A DNA stretch of 64,000 bases. It comes from Sorghum bicolor (taxonomy: Eukaryota; Streptophyta; Magnoliopsida; Poales; Poaceae). Location of the stretch: the NCBI RefSeq assembly GCF_000003195.3, contig NC_012870.2:28698477-28762476 (forward strand). The letters run 5' to 3'. Position numbers and translations under genes: made by a program. Shown one piece after another: positions 1 to 11,856 of this stretch (its first letter is position 1; every line of letters starts with the position of its first letter). The notes under the pieces were generated by a model, which was not told where the DNA came from, did not search any database, and saw only the letters and a program-made list of their open reading frames with translations.

Positions 1-82
1 TCTAAGTATAGATGTTGATTTCATTTGGATCCTTTTCTTTGTTTATTTGATAATTAAATTTGATACTTACGGACCGTCAACA
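1..82 (-). repeat. Element C 3' LTR, first 82 bp
   Basis: On the minus strand this begins TGTTGACGGTCC, the same terminus as the 5' LTR at 6737. The remainder lies outside the window. Confidence 0.9.
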
Positions 83-100
83 AACTCCCCCAAGCTTACC
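83..100 (-). other. Element C polypurine tract
   Basis: The minus strand reads GGTAAGCTTGGGGGAGTT directly before the 3' LTR. This purine-rich run is the expected plus-strand primer for reverse transcription. The same motif lies next to the 3' LTRs of elements A and G. Confidence 0.85.
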
Positions 101-1641
101 TCTTGCTCGTCCCTAAGCAAGGATAGACTCAGCTATGGATCATAAGTTGTTGCAATATTAAAAAATTGACTGTACACATGCTTTTTAAATAAGATCTCAT
201 CTCTGAGTTAGAGTAAACTGTCAAGACTTAAAACTTACTTACTTTACCTTCACCATGGGACTTATAACTGTCAGTTCTGTCTTGAGTGGTTAAAAGATAG
301 AACAGTCTAGTCAAGTGCCATGTCTCTTATTCTTGATCAGCTATAGCTCTGGGGTTTTTGTAGATTTTCAAATAAAACTCAGAGATTCCTTGTATGATTC
401 TCTCAGATCTCTCTTTTGTGGTATTTCTGGATCCTTACCAAGGCAGTGATGGTATATGCCTTCTCTCAATATATGTAGTATTTGTGGTATAAAGCATAGT
501 AACATTGTCTTCTCTCTCACCCTACTCTAATAAGGCTTTAATATCTGGAGCTCATAGGTGGGAGATAAAGTATACATACTTACAAGACATTTATTGTATA
601 GTCAAACCATGGATCCAAAGAAACAAATCAATAAGCCAAATCAAGATGTGCATGTGTGGCGAATGAATGGTGTATGGTGATGATGGTGATAACAATGTGA
701 AAACAATGGTGGTGGAAGTCTAATTCTACTTTGCTCTTTGAGGGGATACATACCTTCCTTGCTTTTTTGAAACTTTATGAGGAGAATGAGATGCTCTTCT
801 TTTTCTTTTCTCTCAGGTGGGTATCTTGTACCCCTAATTCTACTATCGGACACTTGTCCATTTTTATCTCTCGTCTCACTTTTTCTTTTCTTTCGAGGTT
901 CCGAGCACTTGTTCCTTTTTATTTCCTCGTCTTTATTTTTTTTTTCTTTCTCTTTTTTTAGAGCACTCATCTCTTGAGATAATATAGCAAGTGGTAGTAA
1001 CAAGATAACTTGAGCATTTATTTCACAAGGGAAAAACAGAAATATTTTTGGCTATTCTCTCCCGGATTAGGAGTAGAATATTTTTGGGTAATTCTGGAGA
1101 TGGAAATGGATGGATATATGTGGATGGTACTTCCGGAGTAGAAGTAGCATATATGAGTGAACGTGCAAGTGAAATCTTGATTTAACCACATGACAAGCTC
1201 CTAAGGGTCTACACAGCTTGACCACACTCAATGCTCATAAGCAGTAAATAGTAAATGTATGGCTCAAAGTCTAGCAAGCATGTATATATGGCTGTGGTAG
1301 GAATTTAAACTCTCATTATACAGGAACTCATCATGCAACATTTTAAAGATTTTCAAAGATAAAATTCTCCAGAATTCTAGCATCTCTAGGAACAGATAAA
1401 CAGCAGCTCAACCTTCCCATATCATATCTGTTAACAACTTAGACTTCAAATCAAGTTTTCATCCCACAAGTTTAGGTCTAGAGCAAGCTTTAAATTATAA
1501 CAGTTATATCTAAACTTGAGAGAGAACTTACAACGTGCAAATTAGGCAGAGCAACTATTCATCATATCCATGCTAGAGTTTTATTATTAAGATACAGATT
1601 AGCATAGCCACTTTATTTATTTATTAAACACACTAAGCAAA

Positions 1642-1678
<37 letters not shown>

Positions 1679-2293
1679 CACAAACTCTTTATTTGGTTTT
1701 TCATAGTTATGTATATTTATATTCTAAAATAATATAAGTATAAAGATAGATAGATAGAAATACTTATCGAGATAAATGGGGGTGCTCTCCCCCAAGCTGA
1801 ATTTTGACGTAATTTCTCTTGATGTAGCTAGCAGGTGGCAGAGGTGTATTTGAAAGTCAGCAGCATTCTGACAGCGATTAGAATGTCCTCCGTCTGCCAG
1901 TCTTCTTGATTCTTAAATTCTGTGGAGCTCAAATAGACAACAAAGCTTGTGGAACTGATTAAGTGTTAGCATAAATATCTAGCCTTTATCATGTTGAGAC
2001 TCGTTAATAATTATTACTCCCTGTTTTTATATTTTCATTTTTATAAAGCAGAAAAATATTTATTTTATTTTTATGCCACCACAGTGAATGTACTTATGGG
2101 TTGTATGCCACTCGCATACTCACATGGGGCTTACTGTTTTTCACACATTTTTTTTATTTTCTTTTTAAGATAGCATGAACATGATTAACTAAGTACTATT
2201 TAAAATAATTGAAAGGGAAAGGATAACTACCAAGTTACCTCTTGGCAAGACGTTCGGTGTTTTTAAGTCCTCCGAACGGGACTCTCCATTTTC
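101..2293 (-). other. Element C 3' non-coding region
   Basis: About 2.2 kb between protease and polypurine tract has no credible gene; open frames here are AT-rich or low-complexity. It is related to the 3' non-coding regions of A (43254-44782) and G (53390-54917). It shares the sequence around the self-complementary 12-mer at 848-859 and the stretch near 1190-1215. The Athila second ORF present in A and G is absent here. Confidence 0.7.
1638..1676. repeat. (TA)n dinucleotide microsatellite
   Basis: An uninterrupted run of alternating T and A lies in the 3' non-coding region of element C. It is a simple repeat and likely to vary in length. Confidence 0.95.
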
Positions 2294-3883
2294 TCAATTG
2301 TCCTGGGATTCGTTGGGTGGCGTAGTCGGTACTTCCGGCAGCGCCTCCTCTTCATGTATAGTTATCTTCATTTTCCACACCTGACTTGGTGCTTCGATCT
2401 CCTCTGGATAATTCTGTTTAAACTCTACGTCTTCTGACCTTACAACTTCTCCTTCATAGTCTGCCCATCCGTCCTTGATGATTTGCCTCCTCTGGTTGCG
2501 GTTGCGTCGCTTTCTTACCTGCTTAGATTCTTCAACGATATAGTTAGGGTCAGTAAAATAACGGCGTACCTTCTCTGAGGGGAAGTGCATATGGACTTCT
2601 CCGGTTCCAATGTAGATAATTGCTTTAACGGTGCTGAGGAACGGTCTTCCAAGGATGATGGGTGGATCATACTCGTCTTCTCCCATGTCAATAACTTGAA
2701 AGTCTGTGTAGACAAAGTGATCGTCTATTTTGACTGGGACATCAGTTACTATTCCTTTAACTTCTCAAAACGTCTGATCTGCTATCTGGAGCTGAATGTA
2801 TGTTGGTCTTAGGGGCATGGTCCCGAACAAGAGCCGATAGGTGACTGCGGCCATTATGTTGACGCCCGATCCGGTGTCACAAGTTGCCTTATAGAAGTTG
2901 TATCCATTTATGGAGCAGTAGATGCTTGGCATTCCTGGGTCGTCCTTCTTGGTCAAAAACGGTGACTTAAGTTTGTGGTCTTGGCCTCCATGAACTGCAG
3001 TGACCATCTTAGCTGACTCGGTCCACACTTGCTTGTTCCTGTTCCTCCTGTTGGTCCTCTTCCTTGATTCACGTCTGGATTGATCTGGGATTTGTGTTGT
3101 CTTGTTGTTGAAGAAAAATGTCTCCTTCCTCCCTTTGATGTAGAAACTGATCTTGGCAGCGCTAGCGTAGATGATAGCTCCCGTAGTGTTCAAGAATGGC
3201 CTCCCTAAGATGATGGGTGCCCTCTCATCATTTCCGGTCTCTACCACTACGAAGTCTGCTGGGGCATATAAGGTACCAACTCGGACACAAAGGTTCTTCA
3301 ATATTCCCTTTGGACAAGTTATCGTCTGATCTGCAAACTGCAAACACATGGATGTTTCTAATAAAGGATATGTAAAGAATTTTTCATAGAGTACCCTGGG
3401 TATAATGTTGACGCTGGAGCCAAAGTCACAGAGTGCTTCTGGAACGTCCACCATGCCAATGGAGATCGGGATGACAGGGCGTCCTGGATCGCCTCTCTTG
3501 ACCGGCAGAAGGTCAGTAGAGAATTTAGTGACGGGGTTACTCCAATTACCTGCATCAAACATGTCTACAAGATTTGCAGATTCTAATCCTTCCGGTTGTG
3601 ATGGTATACCGGGGTTAGTAGTAGGAACAGCAGCAGCTATTTGATTTAACTGAGATTCAATCATTTTATTAAAGCTAATTTGATTCTTGATGGCAGTAGA
3701 AAAATTATCCATTCTATTATTTATATTTTCTAGCATTTTATCATTAGATGCCAATTTCTTAGATAGGTTATCCATTAGCTTTCCTTGATTAGACACTAAC
3801 TCTCTCAAAGGTGGAAAATTATTATTATTGTTGTAAGAATTGTTACCTTGATAATTACCTGAGTAGTTAGGCCTCTGTTGATT
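2294..3883 (-). pseudogene. Element C tandem aspartic protease domains (two retropepsin-like copies)
   Basis: The frame continues in phase from gag and encodes two successive retropepsin-like modules. The first has CDFGSSVNI as its active-site region and IILGRPFLNT downstream. After a basic linker, the second has CDTGSGVNI and IILGRPFLST. Each module runs from an active-site aspartate through a CLQFADQT or LQIADQT segment to the ILGRPFL motif. The first copy has phenylalanine where the canonical D-T/S-G triad has T or S, so only the second looks canonical. A TGA at 2765-2767 interrupts the second domain, where arginine (CGA) is the likely ancestor. The product would process Gag. No polymerase follows; coding ends at 2294. 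Confidence 0.75.
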
Positions 3884-4942
3884 CTAACCTTGATTTTGTT
3901 GAGGACGGTTGTAGTAGTAGTAGTAGTTGTTGTTGATGTAGTTCACATCCTCAAGCATCTCAGGGCAGTGGTTGCCTGAGTGTCCAGTGTCTCCACACTC
4001 CTCACAAGTCATGTGAGAGTCGTAGATGTGCATAACTTCTTTCTTGTCTCCAGCTCTATCATCGAGCTTCTTCATGAGCAGGTCTAGCTTTGCAGACAGC
4101 ATGTCTACCTCCTTCAGCTGATGCATACCTCCACCTCTCTTGCGTGTGTGGATCCTCTCTTCATTCCAGCTTTGATTGGACGCCATCTTCTCCACAAGAG
4201 CTGTGGCTTGTGGTATAGTAAGTGATAAGAATGCTCCTCCAGCTGCAGCATCCATGGTTTCTTGGGCACTGTTGCCGAGCCCATGATAAAATGTCTGCAT
4301 CAATAGCCAACTCTCCATTCCATGATGGGGACATTCTAGGATGTAGTCTTGAAAGCGCTCCCATGCTTCTGGAACAGATTCATCATTTTGTTGCTGAAAG
4401 CTTGTAATCTTCCCACGGAGAGCATTGGTCTTGCCCATGGGAAAGAACTTTGCCAGGAAGTTTGTTGAGCAGAGTGCCCACGTAGTATTCTTCTCCTTTG
4501 TAGCGTAGAACCACTGCTTCGCTCTTCCTAACAGTGAGAATGGGAAGAGGCGAAGTAGTATAGCATCTTTGGAAACTCCTGATATGGTAAATGTGTTGCA
4601 AATCTCCAGAAAGTGTTGTAGATGAGCACTAGCATCTTCGTGTGCCTTCCCACAGAATTGGTTGGATTGCACCATGTTGATAAGTCCAGGCTTGAGCTCA
4701 AAGTTGCCGTCGATCTCTGCAGCTGATCCAGTGCGGATGTTGTCCGTAGTGGGAGCTGAGAACTCGCGGATTGATTTGTTCGCCATGGCTTCGAACTCTG
4801 AAGACAAGTTCCGATGATCTTCTTGATTGGATGAAGCTTCTTGCTGAAGTGTTGATGATCTCTTCTTGAGCTTGGCTCTCGTCTTCTTGAATAATGCTTC
4901 GCGATTGTCAACAAAATTTCCTGGAAGATGTCTTCTATTCAT
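3884..4942 (-). pseudogene. gag: Element C gag (capsid and nucleocapsid)
   Basis: The start chosen is the methionine at 4942 (MNRRHLPGNF); an in-frame extension reaches 5017. The protein has a retrotransposon Gag capsid region with the motifs FSLLGRAKQWF and FQDYILECPHHGM. A CCHC zinc knuckle follows (CEECGDTGHSGNHC), then an asparagine/tyrosine-rich tail. It would form the virus-like particle and bind element RNA. A TAG at 3884-3886 interrupts a run of N, Q and G residues, probably replacing CAG, after which the same frame continues into the protease domains. Homologous Gag proteins in A and G lack the zinc knuckle. Confidence 0.85.
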
Positions 4943-5077
4943 ACATTCCCCTGCATAAGATAAAAATAGAAAAATATCAGGGTAAAACTGTATGAGAGAA
5001 TAGATAAGCTCAATCATATTAGTGATGCGAATGATAACTCAAAATCCTTTATTCCATTCCTGATTATTAATCAACCT

Positions 5078-5095
5078 TCCCCGGCAACGGCGCCA
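5078..5095 (-). other. Element C primer-binding site, tRNA-Asp type
   Basis: The minus strand reads TGGCGCCGTTGCCGGGGA, which matches in full the reverse complement of the 3' end of plant tRNA-Asp as I know it. It lies eight bases from the 5' LTR. Confidence 0.9.
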
Positions 5096-5679
5096 AAAAT
5101 GCTTGTTGGGTATTCTTAACATCATTACCAAAAGTAGACTAAGTTCTCTAAATCTAGTAACGGTGCAAAAAATGCCAAACCTATCCCTCACACCACTTAA
5201 GCCAAGTTGTCATCCCCAGCATGATATAAGAGACGCGGTATTGAAATATGCAATTGCTCTTCTAAATAAATAATAAATGGGATCTGCAAGCGCACAGATT
5301 AATACCGATGTAGCATTTTAACCGGGAAGTATTCCAGGTATCGTTATTTATATTTTTACCACTGGGAAGGGATTAGCAATCATCACTATTGATTACAGAA
5401 TAGAATATGAGATTGAGTATCTATCATTGCATGTATAATTGAGAACATTATATCTAACTCTTCATACAGGGATAAGTGTCACATAAAAGATATATGAAAT
5501 AATAATAGTGACAAGGATAACTAATCTGATCTAGCCACATAATAAATATGATAAGCACCTCAATTAGATACTCTAGAAAGTCATTAGCATGGTATTAGAA
5601 CGAACTACAAGAATATTCCCTAAGTTATTCTCAACTATATAGTCTAGCATATCATAGTTAGTGCAAGCATACTTAGCAA

Positions 5680-6096
5680 TCATTGCGAGACAAGACTACG
5701 CCCATGCATAGTGATATTAGCAAGGAATATGAGAAACATAGCAATCACTCCCCTGTAATAATGTTGCTCTGCCAGCCCAATACACGAGAGGGGGACTATA
5801 TAAGAATCAATGAAGCTGTCACTATCACGAACCACCCCACGATCTGGCATATTGGGTACAATCGTAGATAAATACGGTATAAGCACCACGCCTACACAAT
5901 ATCTATCATTTACCCATGGATCCGATGGATAAACGCTATACGATCCTAAGCATGTATATAGATCCAATCTAACTAAGCTAAGTACATAACTATGATAAAC
6001 TAAGAACAATATAACCTTGAATATAAGCAAGTAGAGCAAAGTCATAAGCAATATATTGAAGTAGAACAAAGTCATATTCATAATATTAAAGAACAA
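5680..6096 (-). CDS. LTR-embedded open reading frame, element C
   Basis: A frame of 138 codons lies in element-sense direction downstream of the LTR TATA box. It has a hydrophobic N-terminal half and a C-terminal part containing VVRDSDSFIDSYIV. It is nearly identical to the frame in solo LTR E, and its C-terminal motif also occurs in the LTR frames of A and G. No database family is recognised, and expression is unproven. It could instead reflect conserved RNA sequence in the 5' leader. Confidence 0.35.
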   Translation of the reverse strand: MFFNIMNMTLFYFNILLMTLLYLLIFKVILFLVYHSYVLSLVRLDLYTCLGSYSVYPSDPWVNDRYCVGVVLIPYLSTIVPNMPDRGVVRDSDSFIDSYIVPLSCIGLAEQHYYRGVIAMFLIFLANITMHGRSLVSQ

Positions 6097-6328
6097 AGAT
6101 AATTAGAAAGTAATTAGAAGCACAATTAGAGAATTACCAAGAATCCTCTTGACAGATCCGGAAACCAATCGAAGATTGACTCCTTCTAGTTCTAACCCTA
6201 TGTAGCTATGCTAATCTAGATATCTAATTGATGTGGTGGCTCTAATCTTGATCAGAGGCTTCTTCTCCCTTGAGGAACAATGAATTAGGGTTGAGAGGCT
6301 CTCTCCTCCAGGGGCCCGGGGGGTCTGG

Positions 6329-6335
6329 TTTTATA
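6329..6335 (-). promoter_or_regulatory. TATA box of element C 5' LTR
   Basis: The minus strand reads GGACTATAAAACC, and the same context occurs in the LTRs of A and E. It would set the start of the genomic RNA about 30 bp downstream. Confidence 0.75.
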
Positions 6336-6737
6336 GTCCCTTCAAATGAATATGGGCCGTTGGATCAAACCGACATAGATTGTATGGTTTAGATTCATCC
6401 TTTAGGTCGGTGGAAATCTCCCGCAAAGCAGAGTCCTGATTGAACTCAGGAGGTGGGCGGGCGCCCAGGGTCAGGCCCCGTTTCGCCTCCGCTTCGGTCT
6501 CGTGGCTTCTGGAGTCTCCTAGATGTAAGATAATTGCGCGGCACGTTAATATCTTTATGTAATCCCGACGTGTGGGCCTTTCTTCCGTATTTCCTGATAA
6601 CCCCCCTGCAGAAATAGACAAACACCAAAACTCGTGGAATTCTGTTAGATAAAACCCTAAGTCTAGATGTTGATTTCATTTGGATCCTTTTCTTTGTTTA
6701 TTTGATAATTAAATTTGATACTTAAGGACCGTCAACA

Positions 6738-7534
6738 GTGCGCCGTCTCGAGCAAGAGCACGGGAGGAAGAAGATAGGATTGGATTGTTTTGTTATTTCT
6801 CACTGTCCACCCAACCTCCCACACAGTGAGTTTAAAGGTTCAGATACATGGGCCATGGCCCAGACGTTCCCAGAGGCAAAGCCAACATAGGGCCCAACAT
6901 TACATGACACAATAGTTCAAAGAGACATATACTGGGTTATAACAGTCCCTTGCCTGTTCTACATTCTGATGAGCAGCTGCTACAATCTTGCTTATCATGG
7001 ATTGCATTGATCGAGCCGACCAAAAACTTGAGCTACTTAACTGGCCTTGTTTTCAATTTTAGGTAGTACCTACCTAGTGAAACGAGCAATGCGGCAATTC
7101 AATAGCTTGGGCCATTGCTTGACATCTCTCATGCATGATTTGTGTACCTAAACACATGCATATGTTGTATGAGATGTTATGTGTGCAGGACATTATGTAA
7201 AAGATGGAAGGTAGAATATATATACTTAGAGCACAAGATGAGAGAGGCTTTGTGTGTGGCTCAATTCTTATGTGAGAGCAAGGCGCAAGAAAGTAAGGAT
7301 GACAGATATGGATTGATATGCATGGCATGTTTAAGCATGGTTATGATTGAGTATAAAGACATAGTACTAGGTGTATACAACATATATGTTATAGAGTGTA
7401 GATAAACATGTGTTGTCGAGGTATTACCATCCGATGTGTGGTATCAGACTTTTTAATGGTTATTGAACTATTAGGTTAAAGTGTAGGAATGATCCAAGAG
7501 TTCAGGCCTCCCAAAAGTTTAAGGGGGTGTTTCT
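6738..7534. other. Unassigned DNA between element C and a putative LTR
   Basis: About 800 bp of AT-rich sequence has no convincing coding frame and no matches elsewhere in the window. The short frames near 7074-7405 look random. A TGGTATCAGA string at 7439-7448 resembles a tRNA-Met primer site but lacks a recognisable LTR end beside it. Confidence 0.5.
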
Positions 7535-8754
7535 GTTAGATATTTAGGCAATTTCCATATCATTCTAATTCAATAAATCAATATTATGATGATGACATAT
7601 ATAATATAACTAATCATAGAAACCATGATATTAAACATGTTCATAGGAATATAGAACATGTGATCTATGAATATCTAGAACATGTGATTATTAAAAATAT
7701 AAAAGCATAATATATGAAATATAATAACAAGGCAAGACATATATCTTAAAATAGCAATAAACAAGAGACTACGTGTTAAACGAGGAAACAGAATTACTAA
7801 AATATATGAGAAACAGTATATCAAACCACATGACTGAACCACTACTGAAACATAGAGAAAGCAGCATATGAAACGTTTTAACTTAACCAGAGAAACAAGC
7901 AGACATGATATAGATCTTACAACAGAAACATATATAAGATAAAAGCAGAAAAGACATGGTAGAACATACGAAACATATCCAGGATAGTATGCGCAACAAT
8001 ATAAATACACTACTGCAACATGTACGGACTGGAAGACAAAACACAACAGGAAGATGAACGGATCATACCCTCCCATGCACTCCGATGATCCCGATCCTTG
8101 ACCAATTTTCATGATGTAGAGGATGAAGACGATCTTTCCACCGGAAAGAAAAAATCCACCTGAACCAGCTTGAGGAAGACGAACAACAGCGATGGATTGG
8201 GCAGTCACGTAGTCGCTTCCCAAAAACCTAATTGCCAATCCCTTGTGCAAGGTCTCGAACGACAAGAGCTTCGAAGGCACCTGCCCTCTCGCTCCTCCGT
8301 GCGCGCGGAGTTACGAGATGGGGATTCCTTCTTTGCAACAGAATTGTGTTTTGAGTTATGTGTTGTGTGTGTACAAGACCAAAGGCTCATGTCCTCTTTA
8401 CAGCCTTGCGGCAGGAGAGAGAGGAGAGGAAGGGATGGCAGCTGAAGAGACAGCAATTGGTGAGTTAAACACGGAGTTGAAACTCATGTAATTAGTGAGT
8501 GCTATAACTTAACACACCACATCACTACACCGCATGCCTGCCTGCTTGGCTCCCCTCGCCTCGCCATGTCCGGTACAACTCGTATTATTCACAATTATAT
8601 ACCATAGAGTTTATTTGATTTATTAAATCTAATTGAGCCTAGCCCAAAATAAATCCAATAATCCCCACCAAACTCTAGGGTTTGTAATAATGAAGTATCG
8701 GAACCACAATTCTTTGATATACCAGTGTTTAGATGGAGACTGTTAAGTTGAACA
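7535..8754. repeat. Possible Copia-type LTR or LTR fragment (about 1.2 kb)
   Basis: The stretch begins TGTTAGATATTTAGG and ends GTTAAGTTGAACA, giving the 5'-TG...CA-3' structure on either strand. The opening resembles plant Copia LTRs I know. It holds no convincing gene. Element G is inserted one base past its right end, so neither a target duplication nor an adjacent primer site can be checked. Orientation is not resolved; a purine-rich string just left of 7535 is compatible with a 3' LTR on the plus strand. Confidence 0.4.
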
Positions 8755-9132
8755 TTGTTGACGGTCCTTAAGTGCCAAATTCAACCGTCAAATAAACATG
8801 GAAAAGGATCAATATGCACCAAGCACCTAGAATTAGGGTTTTATCTGACAGAATTCCACGAGTTTTGGTGTTTGTCTATTTCTGTAGGGGGTTATCAGAA
8901 AATATGGAAGGAAGGCCACGGGATAATTACGTGTGCGGCAATTTTTCTCAACCTAGAAGAGTCCAGAAGCCACGGGAGGAGGCCGAATGGGCCCGGGGGT
9001 AGGGCGCCCGCCCAGCTACAGGGGCCAATGAGGCTTCGTCTCCTCGATCATGCTCCACCGCCTCTAATCTTCAAGGAAAACTGTGCGATTAAGGTCGGTT
9101 TGATCCGACGACCCACGTTCATTTGAGGGGGC

Positions 9133-9140
9133 TATATAAG
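9133..9140 (+). promoter_or_regulatory. TATA box of element G 5' LTR
   Basis: TATATAAG lies in the same relative position as the TATAAAA of the A LTR, about 249 bp before the LTR-embedded frame. Confidence 0.7.
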
Positions 9141-9381
9141 CAAGGCCTCTCCACCCCAGGGGGAGAGGAGAAATCATTATTAGAGGAAACCATCATGTTA
9201 GGGTTTAGAAACTTCTCTCCCATAGAGAATTAGAATTTGCTACTCCCAATTCCTTCAAGTTCTATAGGATTGATTAGATAGAATTAGAGAAGTAGAGCCT
9301 AGCTCTCTGGATTTCGGATCTTCATCAATAAAGATTGGTATTATTTCATATCTTTCTCTACGACTTTATTCTAATTGCATT

Positions 9382-9705
9382 ATGTCTCTATTTATTATGT
9401 TCTTAGTTTTCTCTAGTTCTATATTTGATATAGTTATAATTGATAATGAGTTTATGTATAAGTTTGCAAAGCGCTTAGCTCTTGACACGTGGGAGCTAAG
9501 TGGTAGATCATATGTGGGCGTGGTGCTTAGATATTATTTACCTGCAAATGTATCCTATTGGCCGGGTTATGTGGTAGTTCGCGATGGTGACAGCTTCGTT
9601 GATTCTTATGTAGTCCACCCTCCGTTAGTAGGACAGGTAGAATTTGTATTGCGGAGTAAGTCTTGCTATGTTCTGATTTACTTTAGCAATGTTCCTTATA
9701 TATGA
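9382..9705 (+). CDS. LTR-embedded open reading frame, element G
   Basis: A 107-codon frame is homologous to 20723-21046 and 45471-45794 in element A, with the same start and end. It has a hydrophobic N-terminus and a VVRDGDSFVDSYVV motif. It remains open although the internal genes of G are broken by several stops. In this copy an upstream ATG near 9195 begins a very short frame, unlike A. Function is unknown and coding status unproven. Confidence 0.33.
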   Translation: MSLFIMFLVFSSSIFDIVIIDNEFMYKFAKRLALDTWELSGRSYVGVVLRYYLPANVSYWPGYVVVRDGDSFVDSYVVHPPLVGQVEFVLRSKSCYVLIYFSNVPYI

Positions 9706-10222
9706 ATGAAGAGTCTTTTGTGCTATATATGATCTTGTAGATGCCTAGAGTAGATTGTGACTTAGTAGATATTAGATACTTAGAATCCATTCTCTAGCTA
9801 ATCCGACGTCACCTTACATTTATATGGAGTAGTCTATTTCTAATCGCTGTGTTATTTACCCATGAGCTATATTTCATTATCTTTATTATTATGTCTTACC
9901 CCCTACCAAAGCAAGTGAGTGTGTGATGAGTTTCTCATTAGTAATCATGTTCTTGCAAGTTTATCTCTAGTCTATGCTTTGATAGATTTTACCCCTGTTT
10001 TCACTTTCGCCGTTCTCTTAAGCAAAATTATAAATAACGGTTCCCGGAATACTTTTCCTGGTGAAATGCTACAATGAGGTATTTTATCTGTGCGCTTGCA
10101 GATAGAATAGATTATTTTCTAGAGAGCCTTCATATTCATAAAGACCTTAGTACACTCTAGCGCCATGCTGGGGATGACAACCTAGTATTCAAGTGGTGTT
10201 AGCAAGTGTCAACAAGCATTTC

Positions 10223-10240
10223 TGGCACCATTGCTGGGGA
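10223..10240 (+). other. Element G decayed primer-binding site
   Basis: TGGCACCATTGCTGGGGA differs from the intact tRNA-Asp site in C at three positions, all G-to-A or C-to-T transitions. Confidence 0.8.
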
Positions 10241-10503
10241 ATGGTAAGGAAAGTCAGGAAGTCGGTCAAGGTAACACACATAAAATATTAGACTAGACTA
10301 TGGAGAAATAATTGCATGAACAACTACTGTAAAAATGAGAAATCATAACAAGGCACCTCTGCTTTGGCAGGTTCACCTTGTTGTTTTTCTATGTTTATAT
10401 TTTTATACAAGGTATATCAGGATTGACTTTGGTACATTCAACTCTTCATCATGAGAACCAAAGCAATCAAGAAAGAAGAAGCTAGCCACCAATTGTTGAA
10501 GCT

Positions 10504-11853
10504 ATGGCGCAAAAGACCCTATAAGAATTCTCTGCTCCAAGCCTTGAGAACATTCCAACTGGTCCAAGATTTGAAGTAGAAGAAGGAGCACCCGAGTTCG
10601 AGCTCAACTCAAGCCTCATCAATTTGGTGCAAGCTACACAATTCAGTGGAAAGGCACATGAAGATGCTAGTACACACTTGCAGAATTTCTTAGAGATTGG
10701 GAGCACAATCAGCATCAACAGAGTTGACAAAGACGTCATACTGCTTCACCTCTTTCCATTCTCACTAGAAGGAAGAGCAAGGAAGTGGTTCTACACCAAT
10801 CAAGAAAATATCAACACTTGGACGAACTTGTCAGATACCTTTCTAGCAAAGTTTTTCCCTATAGGCAAAACAACTGCCTTAAGAGGAAATATTGTCAGTT
10901 TCCAAGAGCAGAAGACAGAAAACATTCCAGAAGCATGGGAGCGTTTTCAAGGATACATATCAGATTGTCCTCACCATGGAATGACCAGATGGTTACTTAT
11001 GCAAACCTTCTACCATGGATTAACCCAAAAGTCTCGTGAGTGCTTAGATGCATCTACTAAGGGATCATTTTTGGAGCTTACAATTGGAAAAGCAGAGATA
11101 CTTTTGGACAAGATAGAAGAAAACAAAAGCTGGTTCCAAGATAAAGCTCAACATTGTCATCAAACTAAAGAAATACCCAAAGAAGTAAATGCACTATCAA
11201 CCAAGATGCAAAATTTGCTCCATTGGCTTGACCAGAGGGCCAAGTACAAAGAAGATCAGAGGGCCATTGAGACAACATACAAATATCAACCCACTTCAAG
11301 TCAACCCAATAGCAAAGGTATGAATTCAGGTAATACTTTTAAGCAACTTTCATTAAAGGAGATAATTGCTCAACAAACTAAAACTAATGATGAAGTCAAA
11401 CAAAGGCTAGATACAAATGAATCATCTTTGATAGATATACACAATAAAATGGACTTTCTATTAACTGCCCTTGATGAGCAATACACTCTTAATAAAAGGG
11501 TAGAGCTTAAATTAGCAAAGCTACCTGCTGCATTGCCTGTTGCCACTAATATTGAGCAGGTAAAGAACATAACTACTAGAGGGGGCAAAGCTACCAAGGA
11601 TCCCTCACATCCAAGAGAGAAGAAAAGAACACCAGCACCAGTGCAACCAACAGTGATAGAAGAAGAGAGCCCTGTTGAAGCAGAAGAGCTGCTACAACCA
11701 CCTAGTACTGCAGAAATGAGGAAAGATTTTCATGACACCAACTATTTGCCATTTCCCAGAAGAAACAGAGGACTGCGGTCGGATGAGCAGTTCAGTAAGT
11801 TTGTAGAGGTCATTCAAAAATTATATGTCAACATACCTCTACTTGATGCCATA
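10504..11853 (+). pseudogene. gag: Element G gag (no zinc knuckle)
   Basis: The start at 10504 (MAQKTL) aligns with the intact start of A at 21909. A TAA at 10522-10524 stands where A has CAA, and a TAG at 11854-11856 stands where A has CAG. The capsid region contains FPFSLEGRARKWF and FQGYISDCPHHGM. The section after it, where C has a CCHC zinc knuckle, instead runs through KEDQRAIETTYKYQPTS with no cysteines. A coiled-coil-like stretch rich in E, K, L and N follows. The same lack of a knuckle in A shows it is a family trait rather than damage to this copy. Confidence 0.85.
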
Positions 11854-11856
11854 TAG

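Larger units (their letters stand above)
1..6737 (-). mobile_element. Element C: Athila-like LTR retrotransposon, pol-less, 3' LTR cut by window edge
   Basis: The element reads right to left: 5' LTR (5104-6737), primer-binding site matching plant tRNA-Asp (5078-5095), gag, two protease-like domains, a long non-coding 3' region, a polypurine tract (83-100), and the first 82 bp of the 3' LTR, which leaves the window. The two LTR copies match over the visible 82 bp with only a few changes. No reverse transcriptase, RNase H or integrase can be read, so it would depend on enzymes supplied in trans. The tRNA-Asp primer site and the gag/protease sequence point to the Athila branch of Ty3/gypsy. The left target duplication is outside the window; the right flank begins GTGCG. 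Confidence 0.9.
5104..6737 (-). repeat. Element C 5' LTR (1634 bp)
   Basis: The LTR has termini TGTTGACGG and GAATACCCAACA on the minus strand. It carries a TATAAAA box at 6329-6335 and one GGGCGCCCGCCC box at 6455-6466. An open frame sits about 240 bp downstream of the TATA box (5680-6096). A degenerate copy of the primer-binding site lies inside its 3' end, near 5158-5167. It is the same family as solo LTR E. Confidence 0.92.
8756..10214 (+). repeat. Element G 5' LTR (1459 bp)
   Basis: The termini are TGTTGACGGTCC and GCAAGTGTCAACA. A TATATAAG box lies at 9133-9140 and one GGGCGCCCGCCC box at 9002-9013. It is homologous over its length to the LTRs of element A. Confidence 0.92.

Noticed and set aside
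7439..7448. TGGTATCAGA resembling a tRNA-Met primer site
   Set aside because: There is no LTR terminus beside it and no gag downstream; a ten-base match is weak alone.
7675..8280. 201-codon minus-strand frame
   Set aside because: The composition is hydrophobic and AT-driven, there is no known domain, and it lies inside the putative LTR.
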